Origin: Lysobacteraceae bacterium NML07-0707
GTDB lineage: Bacteria > Pseudomonadota > Gammaproteobacteria > Xanthomonadales > Xanthomonadaceae
Direction of reading: 5' to 3'
Assembly (NCBI GenBank): GCA_002798295.1
Contig: NWQT01000025.1
Span: 1 to 64,000, forward strand
Length of the DNA stretch: 64,000 nt
The notes under the pieces are model-generated. The model did not search any database, was not told the DNA's origin, and was given only the letters and a program-made list of their open reading frames with translations. Below, one piece after another: positions 52,241 through 61,691 of the stretch (position 1 is its first letter; each line of letters starts with the position of its first letter). The position numbers were made by a program, and so were the translations under genes.

Positions 52241-52897
52241 TTAGTCGGCGTGCGCACCGTAACGGTCACGATAGTCGGCCAGCGCCTCGCGCCACTGCGC
52301 AAGTTCGGCGTTTTGTGCAGAAAAATCAAGCAAATCGGCAAGCGAGGCGACGGCAATCACCGGCACCTGGTGTTCTTCGGCCACGCCACGGGCGGCCGAG
52401 CGCGGGTCGCCTTCGCGGACGATTTCCTGCCGGTCCAGGCCAATCACGATACCGGCCACCGTGCCACCGGCTTCGCCAATCAGTCCCAATGCTTCACGGA
52501 TGGCCGTGCCGGCGGTAATCACGTCATCGACAATCAGCACCCGCTGCCCGGCCATCGGCGCGCCGATCAGGTTGCCGCCTTCGCCATGGGTCTTGGCCTC
52601 TTTGCGGTTGAAGGCCAGCGGCACATCGCGGCCATCGGCTGCAAACGCGCAGGCCACTGCGGTCGCCAGCGGGATGCCCTTGTAGGCCGGGCCAAACAGC
52701 ATGTCAAAGGACAGCCCGGCCTCGTTCACGGCGTCCGCATAGGCGCGTCCCAGCGTGGCCAGTGACTGCCCGGAATCAAACCGGCCTGCATTGAAAAAAT
52801 ACGGGCTGATGCGGCCAGACTTGAGGGTGAACTCGCCAAAGCGCAGGGCCTGGGCTTTGAGGGCGGCAGCAAGAAAACGGGAGCGATGGTCGTTCAT
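52241..52897 (-). CDS. pyrE: Orotate phosphoribosyltransferase
   Basis: The 218-residue enzyme makes orotidine 5'-phosphate from orotate and PRPP in pyrimidine synthesis. It has the PRPP motif VLIVDDVITAGTA (about residue 115), the loop KEAKTHGEGG, the N-terminal FGEFTLKSGRISPYFFN and the following AGRFDSGQS. ATG 52897 is the canonical start (MNDHRSRFLAAAL); a frame to 52942 is less likely. It is divergent from the second exonuclease III gene, as pyrE often is from xthA-like genes. Confidence 0.95.
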   Translation of the reverse strand: MNDHRSRFLAAALKAQALRFGEFTLKSGRISPYFFNAGRFDSGQSLATLGRAYADAVNEAGLSFDMLFGPAYKGIPLATAVACAFAADGRDVPLAFNRKEAKTHGEGGNLIGAPMAGQRVLIVDDVITAGTAIREALGLIGEAGGTVAGIVIGLDRQEIVREGDPRSAARGVAEEHQVPVIAVASLADLLDFSAQNAELAQWREALADYRDRYGAHAD

Positions 52898-52968
52898 AAG
52901 GACAGTGGATGAGCGTGTGAGTGCCAGCGGCATTGTTATCATCGTCCCATATTCACACGGATACCGCG

Positions 52969-53787
52969 ATGCGTATTTTGAGTTTCAACGCCAACGGCCT
53001 GCGTTCGGCGGCCAAAAAAGGCTTCTTTGAGTGGTTTGCCGCGCAGGATATCGATCTGTTGTGCGTACAGGAAACCAAGGCGCAAACGCCGCAATTGCAA
53101 GTGCCGGAGCTGTTGCCTGCGGGCTATCACGCGCATTTTCGCGATTCCACGGTGAAAAAAGGCTATAGCGGTGTGGCCATTTACAGCCGCCGTGCGCCGG
53201 ATGAAGTCATCACCGGACTTGGGCGCGAGGACTTTGACGAAGAAGGCCGCTATATCGAGGCGCGCTTTGGCAATTTGAGCGTGGTGTCTTTTTATATCCC
53301 GTCCGGCAGTTCCGGCGAAGTGCGCCAGGCGGTGAAAGAAGACGTGATGCGCTGGCTGGCGCCAATTCTGGATGAATGGCTTGCCAGTGGCCGCGAATAT
53401 GTGCTGTGCGGCGACTGGAATATCGTGCGCAGCCGCAATGACATCAAGAACTGGAGCGGCAACCAGAAGAACTCCGGCTGCCTGCCGCATGAGCGCGCCT
53501 GGCTGTCCGGGCTGATTGATGATGGTGGCCACGATGGCCTCATCACGCCGCGCGAGGGGGGCTGGAAGGATTCGTTCCGGGTGCTCAAGCCCGATGCCGC
53601 CGAATACACCTGGTGGAGCCAGCGCGGTCAGGCGCGTGCCAACAATGTCGGCTGGCGCATCGACTATCAGCTGGTGACGCCCCGGCTGGCCGGGCATATC
53701 CGTGAAGTGGCGATTTTCCCGGAGCCCAAATTCTCCGACCACGCCCCTTATCTGGTGGACTATGACTGGCCGGAGTGGCAGGCATGA
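52969..53787 (+). CDS. Exodeoxyribonuclease III homologue (second copy)
   Basis: The 272-residue EEP nuclease has MRILSFNANGLRSAAKKGFF at the start, QETKAQT with the metal-binding glutamate, GYSGVAIYS, the CGDWNIVRSRNDIKN motif and the final SDHAPYLVDYDWPEW. It is an AP endonuclease of the ExoIII type but belongs to a branch different from the gene at 33417, with a W instead of F in the GDxN block. The stop overlaps the ampG start by 4 bp, a pairing often seen in xanthomonads. Confidence 0.9.
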   Translation: MRILSFNANGLRSAAKKGFFEWFAAQDIDLLCVQETKAQTPQLQVPELLPAGYHAHFRDSTVKKGYSGVAIYSRRAPDEVITGLGREDFDEEGRYIEARFGNLSVVSFYIPSGSSGEVRQAVKEDVMRWLAPILDEWLASGREYVLCGDWNIVRSRNDIKNWSGNQKNSGCLPHERAWLSGLIDDGGHDGLITPREGGWKDSFRVLKPDAAEYTWWSQRGQARANNVGWRIDYQLVTPRLAGHIREVAIFPEPKFSDHAPYLVDYDWPEWQA

Positions 53788-55076
53788 GTGCGGGCAAGCA
53801 GAAAATGAGCGTCTGGAAGGCGTTTTCCGCGCCTTCGGCCTGGACGATGTTTTTCTTCGGTTTTGCTTCCGGGCTGCCGTTTTTGCTGGTGGCCGGGACG
53901 CTGGCCTACTGGCTGAAAGAAAACGCACTGGTGCTCAAGGACATCACCCTGATTGCCAGTGCCGGCATAGCCTATACCCTGAAATTCCTCTGGGCGCCGC
54001 TGGTTGACCAATGGCGCCTGCCGCTCTTGGGGCGTCTGGGACTGCGGCGCGGCTGGATGCTGCTGGCGCAAATCATCATCATCGCCGGGCTGGTGGGCAT
54101 GGCGATGCTGACCCCGGACAAGCTGGCGCCCTTTGTCTGGGTGACGGTGATGGTGGCTTTTGCCGGCGCCACACTGGATATCGCGGTGGACGCCTATCGC
54201 GTGGAAATCGCCCCGCAAGAGGCGCAAGGCGCCTTGGTGGCGACCTATTCGCTGGGCTATCGCATCGCCCTGATTCTGACCGGCGCGCTCGCCCTGGTGC
54301 TGGCCGACCATGTCTCCTGGCCGCTGGTCTATACGCTGATGGCAGCGGCCATGCTGATTCCGGTGGTGACAGTGCTGCTGGCGGCCGAGCCTGCGGTGCA
54401 GCGCATTCGCCATGAAACCTGGGAGCAGAGCATCCAGCATGGCGTGGTGGAGCCGTTTGCCGATTTCTTCCGCCGTTTTGGCGCCGCGCTTGCCATCATC
54501 CTGCTGCTGTTCATCCTGCTGGCCAAGATTTCTGACCAGTCGCTGGGCGGCGGCATCATGGCGCCGTTCTATCTTGACCAGGGCTATAGCAAGACCGAAA
54601 TCGCCGCCATTTCCAAGGTGTACGGTATCTGGGTGGGCATGGCCGGGGTGTTCCTGGGCGGTATTGCCGTGGCGCGCTGGGGGCTGCGCTGGCCGCTGCT
54701 GGCCGGTGTCGTGCTGGGCGCGGTCAGCAATCTGCTGTATGTCTGGCTGGAAGGCGCCAATGGCGATTTGCAGAAACTCACCATCGTGATTTCCGGCGAG
54801 AATCTGGCACAGGGCTTCCAGGGCACCACACTGGTGGCGTTTCTCTCATCGCTGGTCAACCAGCGCTTTACCGCCACCCAGTACGCGCTGTTTTCCTCGT
54901 TGACCATGCTGCCGGGAAAATTGCTGACCGCCGTGTCCGGCGCCATCGTGCTGAAGATTGGCTATGGCAATTATTTCTGGATGACCGCATTGGTGTCCGC
55001 CCCGGCAGTGCTGCTGTTCTTTGTGCTGATACCGCAGCTGGAGCGGCGCGAGGCCGAGGCGGCAAACGCGCCTTAG
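53784..55076 (+). CDS. ampG: AmpG-type muropeptide permease (MFS)
   Basis: The 430-residue membrane protein has twelve predicted helices and the AmpG signatures FFFGFASGLPFLLVAGTLAYWL (residues 16-37), KFLWAPLVDQWRLPLLGRLG (about 64-83), ISDQSLGGGIMAPFYLDQGYS and a loop with RFTATQYALFSSL near 360. AmpG brings anhydro-muropeptides back to the cytosol for cell-wall recycling and beta-lactamase induction. It is translationally coupled to the exonuclease III gene by an ATGA overlap. It is followed by a strong terminator. Confidence 0.92.
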   Translation: MSAGKQKMSVWKAFSAPSAWTMFFFGFASGLPFLLVAGTLAYWLKENALVLKDITLIASAGIAYTLKFLWAPLVDQWRLPLLGRLGLRRGWMLLAQIIIIAGLVGMAMLTPDKLAPFVWVTVMVAFAGATLDIAVDAYRVEIAPQEAQGALVATYSLGYRIALILTGALALVLADHVSWPLVYTLMAAAMLIPVVTVLLAAEPAVQRIRHETWEQSIQHGVVEPFADFFRRFGAALAIILLLFILLAKISDQSLGGGIMAPFYLDQGYSKTEIAAISKVYGIWVGMAGVFLGGIAVARWGLRWPLLAGVVLGAVSNLLYVWLEGANGDLQKLTIVISGENLAQGFQGTTLVAFLSSLVNQRFTATQYALFSSLTMLPGKLLTAVSGAIVLKIGYGNYFWMTALVSAPAVLLFFVLIPQLERREAEAANAP

Positions 55077-55093
55077 CAACTCAAACACGACCA

Positions 55094-55122
55094 GAAAAAA
55101 ACGCCGGCATGAAGCCGGCGTT
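55094..55122 (-). terminator. Intrinsic terminator between ampG and the M23 peptidase gene
   Basis: A perfect 9-bp stem (AACGCCGGC pairing with GCCGGCGTT) with a 5-nt loop; on the minus strand the hairpin is followed by a run of seven T. It terminates the peptidase gene well and also lies 23 nt after ampG. Confidence 0.85.
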
Positions 55123-55144
55123 GTCGTATCCAATGGGTAGCAAG

Positions 55145-56581
55145 TCAGCCGCGATTATGGCCGGTCGCAGCGGGCTTGTTGTCCGCCACCAGGGTGTCTT
55201 CTTCACCCTGGAATACGATGTTTTCCACTTCGCGGATCTTGCCCAATGCACGGCGGGTTTCATCCTTGAAGGCGGTCAGGTCGGCGCCGGAAAGCGGTGC
55301 CGGCGGCGGCAGGGTCATCTTCAGCGGATTGACATGCACGCCGTTGATGCGGAATTCGTAGTGCAGATGCGGGCCGGTGGACATGCCGGTGCTGCCGACA
55401 TAGCCAATCACCGTGCCCTGGGCAATCTGCTGGCCGGGACGGATATTGGCAAAGCGCGACATATGCGCATACAGGGTGGTGCGACCCTGGCCGTGATCGA
55501 GTTCCACGGTCTTGCCATAGCCACCCTGCCAGCCGACCGATTTCACCCGGGCATCGCCTGCGGCCATGATCGGGGTGCCGGTGGCCGCGGCATAGTCCAC
55601 CCCTTTGTGCATCCGCATCGACCCCAGCACCGGATGGCGGCGGCCGCCAAAACCGGAGGTCAGGCGGGCAAAGGGAATGGGCATGCGGATAAAGGCGCGC
55701 TCCAGCGAGCGGCCATCGGCGGTGTAATAGCTGCGGCGGCCATTGCGTTCAAACAAGAAGCCGCTATGGAGTTTGTCGCCGGTAGTGATGGTGGCGGCCA
55801 ATACCGGGCCTGTGCCGACCAGCTTGCCGTCGCGCCAGGTTTGGTCAACCACCACGCTGAAGCGGTCATCAGGCTCCAGGTCGGAGCGGAAATCGACATC
55901 GTATTTGAAGATGTCGTCAGTGAGTTCTTTCAGGTTTTGCGCACTCAAGCCGGCTTTGCGCGCCGATGTGAACAGTGAATTACCGACTTTGCCGGTCAGC
56001 ACCACGGTGCGCACATCCACCTGCTGCGGCACCGGCGTTTCGGTGATGCGCTCGCCGGTGAGATCCAGCTCGACTTTCTGTCCCATCCGGGTATAGCGGA
56101 AGCCGCGCAGCGCTCCGCCCGTGGGCAGGTCAAAGGCCAGCTCCGCACCCGGACGCAGGCGGCTCATTTCGCGCGCCAGTCCGGGATATTTCAAAAGCCG
56201 CGCCAGGTCGGCCTGCGGGATTTGCAATTGCTCGAAAATCTGGCTGGCAGTTTCGCCCGCGCGCACATTGACCACCTGCCAGCTATCGCCTTTTCGGGTG
56301 GCGACCGGGGCATTGCGTCTGGCGTGCAGGCTGGGCAGCGGCAACGCCAGCGAGGCGCGCGGCGCATGGCCGGGCAGGGTCAGTGCCTGGTCAAGGCCGG
56401 GCACCAGCGCGGCCAGCAGGGCGGCGATGCTGGCGGCAAGCCCGGCATGTGCCCACTGGCGGCGCGTCCAACGGCCATTGAAGCCTTCGGGGATACGGTT
56501 GGCGACGTAGCGCCGGAGTCCTTCGGCGCGCAGCGCACGGAGTTGTCTCTTGCGGGTGGCATCGGGACTGAAAGCAGTCAT
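55145..56581 (-). CDS. M23 family peptidoglycan DD-metallopeptidase (MepM-like)
   Basis: The 478-residue envelope protein has one N-terminal membrane helix (about 50-70, GLAASIAALLAALVPGL) and a OapA/LysM-like domain (VVNVRAGETASQIFEQLQI). A C-terminal LytM/M23 domain follows, with the metal ligands HKGVDYAA (about residue 335) and HLHYEFRINGVHVNP (about 410). It should cut peptidoglycan cross-links for cell growth. ATG 56581 follows GGATGACTGC-like sequence. It is divergent from tyrS, with 162 bp of A+T-rich promoter sequence between. Confidence 0.92.
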   Translation of the reverse strand: MTAFSPDATRKRQLRALRAEGLRRYVANRIPEGFNGRWTRRQWAHAGLAASIAALLAALVPGLDQALTLPGHAPRASLALPLPSLHARRNAPVATRKGDSWQVVNVRAGETASQIFEQLQIPQADLARLLKYPGLAREMSRLRPGAELAFDLPTGGALRGFRYTRMGQKVELDLTGERITETPVPQQVDVRTVVLTGKVGNSLFTSARKAGLSAQNLKELTDDIFKYDVDFRSDLEPDDRFSVVVDQTWRDGKLVGTGPVLAATITTGDKLHSGFLFERNGRRSYYTADGRSLERAFIRMPIPFARLTSGFGGRRHPVLGSMRMHKGVDYAAATGTPIMAAGDARVKSVGWQGGYGKTVELDHGQGRTTLYAHMSRFANIRPGQQIAQGTVIGYVGSTGMSTGPHLHYEFRINGVHVNPLKMTLPPPAPLSGADLTAFKDETRRALGKIREVENIVFQGEEDTLVADNKPAATGHNRG

Positions 56582-56743
56582 CCAGCGGTCTCCACGCAGT
56601 GTGATGAAAAAGTCAGCGCGCTACCATAGACAGATTAAATCTTTGCGTCAACTTATTGATCTGTTTGAAAAATTTGCAAAGCATCACATTTAACGGAAGA
56701 TTTATGCCGTTATCATGCCTTTCTCCCTATTCAGGAAACGCCC

Positions 56744-57961
56744 GTGTCCAGCCCCGATATTGCCCAAGCCCTAGACCTGATTGCCCGTGGTACTGACGAG
56801 CTTTTGAAGCGCGAAGAACTTGAAGCGCGGCTGAAGGAAGGCCGCCCGTTGCGCATCAAGGCCGGTTTTGACCCCACGGCGCCCGACCTGCACCTGGGGC
56901 ATACCGTGCTTTTGAACAAGCTGCGCCAGTTCCAGGATCTGGGACATCAGGTGATTTTCCTGATTGGCGATTTCACCGGCATGATTGGCGACCCCACCGG
57001 CAAGAACGCCACCCGCAAGCCGCTGACGCGCGAGGATGTGCTCGCCAATGCGCGCACCTATGAAGAACAGGTGTTCAAGGTGCTCGACCCCGACAAGACC
57101 GAAGTGCGCTTTAACAGCGAGTGGTTTGGCAAGATGAGTGCGGCGGACATGATTCGCCTCGCCGGGCAGCACACTGTGGCGCGGATGCTGGAGCGCGATG
57201 ATTTTGCCAAGCGCTATGCGGCGCAGCAGCCGATTGCCATCCATGAATTCCTCTACCCGCTGGTGCAAGGCTACGACTCGGTGGCGCTGCAAGCGGATGT
57301 GGAATGCGGTGGTACCGACCAGAAGTTCAATCTGCTGATGGGGCGCGGCCTGCAGGAAGGCAACGGCCAAAAGCCGCAAATCGTGCTGACCATGCCGCTG
57401 CTGGTAGGGCTCGATGGCGTCAACAAGATGAGCAAGTCGCTGGGCAATTACATTGGTGTTACCGAGCCGGCCATTGATATCGTCAACAAGACCATGAAGA
57501 TTGGCGATGACTTGATGTGGGACTGGATTGAGTTGCTCAGCTTCGATATCGGCATCGATGAAGCCAGGCAGCTCAAGACCGAAGTGGCCGCAGGCGCGCT
57601 CAACCCGCGCGATGTCAAACTGCGCCTGGCGCGCGAGCTGGCGAGCCGCTTCCATGATGCCGCCGCCGCCGAAACCGCGATTGCCGGCTGGCATGCGGCG
57701 GTCACCGGGCAGGGCGATGTCTCGCAACTGCCATTGCAGGAAGTGGCCGTGCCGGCAGAAGGCCTGCGCATCAATGCCTTGCTGGTGGCTGCCGGCATCA
57801 TGCCCAGCAACAGTGAGGCCAACCGCAAGCTGAAAGAACGTGCGGTGCGCGTCGATGGCGAGGTGTTCGAGGATGCCGCGCGCATGTTCACCCCCGGCTT
57901 TGAAGGCATGTTGCAGGTGGGCAAGCGCAATTTCGCCCGCGTCAGGCTGGTCGCGGCCTGA
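56744..57961 (+). CDS. tyrS: Tyrosyl-tRNA synthetase
   Basis: The 405-residue class I synthetase charges tRNA-Tyr. It has the HIGH-type motif [11 protein letters not shown] (about residue 45), the tyrosine pocket [20 protein letters not shown], the KMSKS loop at about residue 229 and a C-terminal S4 RNA-binding domain ([20 protein letters not shown]). The start is a GTG at 56744, 10 nt after a weak GGAA. It lies next to the M23 gene, a frequent order in gammaproteobacteria. In many relatives an rRNA operon follows; here an accessory region follows instead. Confidence 0.95.
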   Translation: MSSPDIAQALDLIARGTDELLKREELEARLKEGRPLRIKAGFDPTAPDLHLGHTVLLNKLRQFQDLGHQVIFLIGDFTGMIGDPTGKNATRKPLTREDVLANARTYEEQVFKVLDPDKTEVRFNSEWFGKMSAADMIRLAGQHTVARMLERDDFAKRYAAQQPIAIHEFLYPLVQGYDSVALQADVECGGTDQKFNLLMGRGLQEGNGQKPQIVLTMPLLVGLDGVNKMSKSLGNYIGVTEPAIDIVNKTMKIGDDLMWDWIELLSFDIGIDEARQLKTEVAAGALNPRDVKLRLARELASRFHDAAAAETAIAGWHAAVTGQGDVSQLPLQEVAVPAEGLRINALLVAAGIMPSNSEANRKLKERAVRVDGEVFEDAARMFTPGFEGMLQVGKRNFARVRLVAA

Positions 57962-57966
57962 GAAGT

Positions 57967-58025
57967 TGTTCAAGGGCTGACTTGCCCAAGGATTGTCCCG
58001 CGTGCTCGCCACCGTGCGTGACAAG
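57967..58025. repeat. Dispersed repeat element, second copy
   Basis: This stretch shares with 22910-22988 the ordered blocks TGTTCAAG, TGCCCAA, TTGTCCCGC, TGCT and ACCGTG, with a deletion in the middle. It lies between tyrS and the Phd/VapC-type module. The outer perfect palindrome of the first copy is not kept here, so it is more decayed. Confidence 0.55.
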
Positions 58026-58110
58026 GCCGCACGTCCGCCTGTGCCTTGCATCTGCCGTATTTACGGAGCAACGGTCACTAACAAGAGGCTTCGCGCAGTC
58101 TCCAATGACT

Positions 58111-58142
58111 TGCTAGAATTAAGACTCAACAGGTCAGACCTG
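58111..58142 (+). promoter_or_regulatory. Promoter and palindromic operator of the second toxin-antitoxin pair
   Basis: An extended -10 element (TGCTAGAAT) lies at about 58111-58119. Behind it, at 58130-58142, CAGGTC and GACCTG flank one base and form a perfect palindrome. It should be the operator for the Phd-type antitoxin. The antitoxin start is at 58165. Confidence 0.5.
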
Positions 58143-58164
58143 GTAAATCTTTTTGGGTGAACCC

Positions 58165-58425
58165 ATGCAAACATGGCAAATGCAAGCCGCCAAGGCGCGG
58201 TTCTCGGAATTGGTGAAACACGCCGCCCAGGAGGGACCGCAGGACATCACCCTGCATGGCAAATCCGTGGCCGTGGTGCTCTCGCGCGAGCTGTTCGATC
58301 GCCTCTCGGGTGGCGAGCAATCGCTGGTGGACTTCATGCGCGCCTCACCGCTGGCCGGACACGATGAAATCGACTTCGAGCGCGACCGGAGCCCCGGCAG
58401 CCTGCCGCGTGAGGTGTCGTTTTGA
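58165..58425 (+). CDS. Phd/YefM family antitoxin
   Basis: The 86-residue protein has the Phd/YefM DNA-binding N-terminal domain (MQTWQMQAAKARFSELVKHA, then GPQDITLHGKSVAVVLSRELFDRLS) and a flexible C-terminus (ERDRSPGSLPREVSF) that should wrap the toxin. It should repress the operon through the upstream palindrome. The ATG at 58165 is used; a TTG at 58153 is an alternative. The toxin gene starts inside its last codons. Confidence 0.9.
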   Translation: MQTWQMQAAKARFSELVKHAAQEGPQDITLHGKSVAVVLSRELFDRLSGGEQSLVDFMRASPLAGHDEIDFERDRSPGSLPREVSF

Positions 58426-58835
58426 GCTATCTGATCGACACCAATGTCCTGTCCGAGCTACGCAAGCGTCAGGCCGATGCCAACCTGGTGGCCTGGGTGC
58501 AAGCCCGCCCACGCGAGTCGTTATACCTGTCCGTGCTGAGCCTGGGCGAAATCCGCAAAGGCATCGAAGGCGTGGCCGACGCGGCTTTTCGGCAAACGCT
58601 GACAGACTGGCTGGAAGTGGAACTGCCCAAATACTTTCTGGGTCGTGTGCTGGGGGTGGATGCGCAGGTTGCCGACCGCTGGGGACGTTTGCAGGCCAGA
58701 GCAGGCCGCACACTGCCGGTGGTGGATGCCATGCTGGCCGCCACCGCCTTGCAGCATGATTTGACCCTGGTCACGCGCAATGTCAAAGACTTCGAAGGGC
58801 TGGGCGTGACCTTGATCAACCCGTGGCTGGGCTGA
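58422..58835 (+). CDS. PIN-domain (VapC-type) RNase toxin
   Basis: The 137-residue PIN protein has the acidic active-site residues in order: D6 in YLIDTNVLSELRK, E43 in SVLSLGEIRKGIE and D at about 98 in PVVDAMLAATAL, then TRNVKDFEG. VapC toxins cut tRNA or rRNA. The start is a TTG at 58422 that overlaps the antitoxin stop by 4 bp. The pair is a type II toxin-antitoxin module placed at the border of the second accessory region. Confidence 0.9.
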   Translation: MSYLIDTNVLSELRKRQADANLVAWVQARPRESLYLSVLSLGEIRKGIEGVADAAFRQTLTDWLEVELPKYFLGRVLGVDAQVADRWGRLQARAGRTLPVVDAMLAATALQHDLTLVTRNVKDFEGLGVTLINPWLG

Positions 58836-58954
58836 AGCTCAATCGCCAGCTACTCTTGCCAATGGCTGCACTCAAGCAGTTGATGCAGGCAAGCATTTTC
58901 TCTCCTTGCCTGACAGACCTGTCTCGGGCAGCTTGGGGGGCGTAACAAGACTTG

Positions 58955-60568
58955 TCACGGCAGCAAGGGTAAGCCAAGCTCCTTCAGGAATTCGTTATGC
59001 CTTCGGGTGGCTGTGCTGATTTTTTGCTCAAGCGCCATCAACTCTGCGTGCACTTCGACCAAATTGACTTCTTGCTCGGGCTCTACCGTGCTGACATAAC
59101 GCGAGATATTCAGGTTGAAATCGTTATTTTCGATTTCTTCCATGCTCACGCGACGGGCGTAGCGTTCTTCTTCCTTGCGATGCTGGTAGGTGTCAAGAAT
59201 CTTGTCGATATGTTTGGGCAGCAGGCGGTTTTGCCGCTTGACCTTTTCAAAATACTCGGAGCCACTGGCATTAATAAACAATACATCGTCGGTTTTTTTG
59301 CATTTTTTCAGCACCAGAATGCACACCGGAATGCCGGTCGAGTAGAACAAATTGGCAGGCAGACCAATGATGGTATCGATATGCCCATCCTTCAGCAGCT
59401 TGGTGCGAATACGCGCTTCAGCGCCGCCACGAAACAGCACGCCATGCGGCAGGATGATGGCCATCACGCCGTCTTGCTTCAGATAGTGAAATCCGTGCAG
59501 CAAAAAGGCAAAGTCGGCCGCAGATTTTGGGGCCAGGCCGTAATTCTTGAAGCGCATATCCTCGCCCAGCGCCTCGGTTGGTTCCCAGCGGTAACTGAAT
59601 GGCGGGTTGGCTACGACTGCGTCAAATCGCGGCTGTTTGGCCGGGTTCATTTCTCGCAACACATCCCAGTCGTTGGTAAGCGAGTCGCCGTGGAATATCT
59701 CGAACTCGGAATCTTTCACCCCGTGCAGCAGCATGTTCATGCGTGCCAGGTTGTAAGTGGTGATGTTTTTTTCCTGTCCGAAAATCTTGCCAATGCCATG
59801 TGGCCCCATGCGATGGCGCACATTGAGCAGCAAGGAGCCGGAGCCGCAGGCAAAGTCAAACACGCTTTCCAGATACTTTCTTTGGCCTGTGGCAGGCTCC
59901 TGGCTATCCAGAGTGACGATGCCTGACAAAATGCTGGAAACCTGCTGCGGTGTATAAAACTCTCCCGCCTTCTTGCCACTGCCTGCTGCAAACTGGCCAA
60001 TCAGGTACTCATACGCATCGCCCAGCGTGTCCTTGTCGGTTGAGAACTTTTCCAGGCCCTCGGCAATGGCTTTGATAATGGTGCAGAGCTTGGCGTTTCG
60101 CGCGGCGTAATTCTTGCCCAGCTTTTCCGAATTCAGGTTGATTTCAGAAAACAAGCCGCTGAACGTGCTGGCGAAAGATTCGTTCTCGATGTAATTGAAG
60201 CCCTCTTGCAAAGTGGCAAGCAGCTCTTCATCCTGTGTGCGAGCCATCTCGGCAATGTTTTGCCATAAATAATCCGGATGAATCACGTAATGCACCTTGC
60301 GGCGCATTTGCTTTTCAAAAGCCGACACATCATCCGGGTTGTCGGCATACCAGAATGACAAGGGGCTCAGGCGGTCTTCAGGCTCCAGCTCCGGGTAATC
60401 CGATCCCAGCTCTTTTTTTGCCGCCGCCTCGTAGTTATCCGACAAATAGCGCAGAAACAAAAAGGAGAGCATGTAATCGCGGAAATCATCCGCGTTCATC
60501 GCCCCGCGCAAGGTATCGGCAATCCCCCACAGGGTGTTGCCCAGTTGTTTCTGATCTTGTTCGGTCAT
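58955..60568 (-). CDS. hsdM: Type I restriction-modification methyltransferase subunit HsdM
   Basis: The 537-residue protein has the HsdM N-terminal helical domain (TLWGIADTLRGAMNADDFRD), the SAM motif DFACGSGSLLLN (about residue 237) and the catalytic NPPF in VVANPPFSYRW (about 325), so it is an adenine-N6 methyltransferase. Two HsdM and one HsdS form the methylase; HsdR adds restriction. Its start overlaps the stop of the ATPase gene by 4 bp. The operon order (hsdR, hsdS, ATPase, hsdM) is not the common one. The 119 bp beyond its stop toward the PIN gene hold no recognised feature. Confidence 0.95.
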   Translation of the reverse strand: MTEQDQKQLGNTLWGIADTLRGAMNADDFRDYMLSFLFLRYLSDNYEAAAKKELGSDYPELEPEDRLSPLSFWYADNPDDVSAFEKQMRRKVHYVIHPDYLWQNIAEMARTQDEELLATLQEGFNYIENESFASTFSGLFSEINLNSEKLGKNYAARNAKLCTIIKAIAEGLEKFSTDKDTLGDAYEYLIGQFAAGSGKKAGEFYTPQQVSSILSGIVTLDSQEPATGQRKYLESVFDFACGSGSLLLNVRHRMGPHGIGKIFGQEKNITTYNLARMNMLLHGVKDSEFEIFHGDSLTNDWDVLREMNPAKQPRFDAVVANPPFSYRWEPTEALGEDMRFKNYGLAPKSAADFAFLLHGFHYLKQDGVMAIILPHGVLFRGGAEARIRTKLLKDGHIDTIIGLPANLFYSTGIPVCILVLKKCKKTDDVLFINASGSEYFEKVKRQNRLLPKHIDKILDTYQHRKEEERYARRVSMEEIENNDFNLNISRYVSTVEPEQEVNLVEVHAELMALEQKISTATRRHNEFLKELGLPLLP

Positions 60569-61689
60569 GGTGTTGTTTCCCGCTCTGGTTGGGGTGTCAA
60601 CTCTGAGTTGAAGGGGTAGAAGTCCAGAAAGTCTGTCAAGACTTTTTCAAAGTGCTCCTTGTTCTCCGGAAGCATTTCTACTGGCTCATAGAAGGAGTAA
60701 TTGCCGTGGCTCAGGATATTGAGGAGCCTTGCGTACAAGGTTCCATCCGTGTCGTCATCTTGCTGCTTGATGCAAACCGAGAATTTTTTGTAGCCATGAA
60801 AAATGGATGCCTTTTCCAGCAGGCTGCGCAAGGCATTGAAGTGATGTGTGTAGATTTGCCCCGAATCCTTTGCCTGCCAAAGCTCCTGAAGCAGCGTCAA
60901 GTGATGGAAGAAAGGCGTATCGCCGGTATCTGCAAGTTCGTACTCGCCAGTCTTACGGGTGTGTGAAAGAAAATATGGTGAAAATTTTCTGCGGCCAACT
61001 TCCTTAATCTCATTCCACAGCACGTTAAAGAAAAGTGTGTGGTGCGATGAAATCACCGTTTTGATGGCGTGATCTTTCCGCTTCATGAACTGCGCCAGGT
61101 GGTTACCTACGGCAATGGCGTTGTGTTCATCCAGCGAGGAAATCGGGTCGTCAATGTAGATGTACTTGACCCACTGATAGGCCTCGTCGCCGTCCATCGC
61201 AAGTTGGACAATGGCCATAAAAAAGCACCAGATGAACAGGTTCTCTTCGCCACGCGACACTTTGATGTTGTCAATGGTCTGCGTGGAATCGCCCACTTGC
61301 ACATTGCGCGAAAAGCGAACAGTCCAGTCGCTATAGTCGATGTTGAAGTCGAAATCGGCATAACGGTGAAGGAAGGGCCTAATGCGGTTTTCCATCTCCA
61401 AAGACTCCAGCCCCGCAAAGAAACGCGAAGCGGCATTCATCTTCAGCACCCGTGCGCTGTCACCCTCCAGATCGTTGTCCCAAGTGAACAAATCCTCGGT
61501 AAAGGCGTTGAAATAGAGCGTGTCGCGTGCGCCGTTATTTTTTTTGCTGATGTCCTTGAACGTCATGGACAAGCGCGTTTTGCCAGTGCCGTTATAGGCG
61601 TAGAGCAGAACGAATCTCTTTTCTTCCAGTTCGGTGCGCAGATGTGCAGCCAGTGCTTCCAGATTGGCAAAAGTTACGTTTGCACCCAT
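60565..61689 (-). CDS. PrrC-like ABC-type ATPase/HEPN protein, candidate anticodon nuclease
   Basis: The 374-residue protein has an ABC-type nucleotide-binding domain: Walker A AYNGTGKTRLS (G34, K37), signature VSRGEE (144-149), Walker B YIYIDDPISSLDE (177-188) and the H-loop SSHH (214-217). Its C-terminal helical part contains R288-x3-E292 and H328, a spacing near that of the Arg-Glu-His triad of the anticodon nuclease PrrC. The segment RLLNILSH (321-328) is also a HEPN Rx6H motif. PrrC is kept silent by type I RM complexes and released when a phage inhibits them. Embedding in the hsd operon, with ATGA coupling to hsdM, agrees. A plain AAA ATPase role remains possible. Confidence 0.6.
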   Translation of the reverse strand: MGANVTFANLEALAAHLRTELEEKRFVLLYAYNGTGKTRLSMTFKDISKKNNGARDTLYFNAFTEDLFTWDNDLEGDSARVLKMNAASRFFAGLESLEMENRIRPFLHRYADFDFNIDYSDWTVRFSRNVQVGDSTQTIDNIKVSRGEENLFIWCFFMAIVQLAMDGDEAYQWVKYIYIDDPISSLDEHNAIAVGNHLAQFMKRKDHAIKTVISSHHTLFFNVLWNEIKEVGRRKFSPYFLSHTRKTGEYELADTGDTPFFHHLTLLQELWQAKDSGQIYTHHFNALRSLLEKASIFHGYKKFSVCIKQQDDDTDGTLYARLLNILSHGNYSFYEPVEMLPENKEHFEKVLTDFLDFYPFNSELTPQPERETTP

Positions 61690-61691
61690 TT

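Noticed and set aside
57962-58164. rRNA or tRNA gene after tyrS
   Set aside because: No 16S start, tRNA cloverleaf or CCA-bounded sequence was recognised; the stretch contains the repeat element and the toxin-antitoxin promoter.
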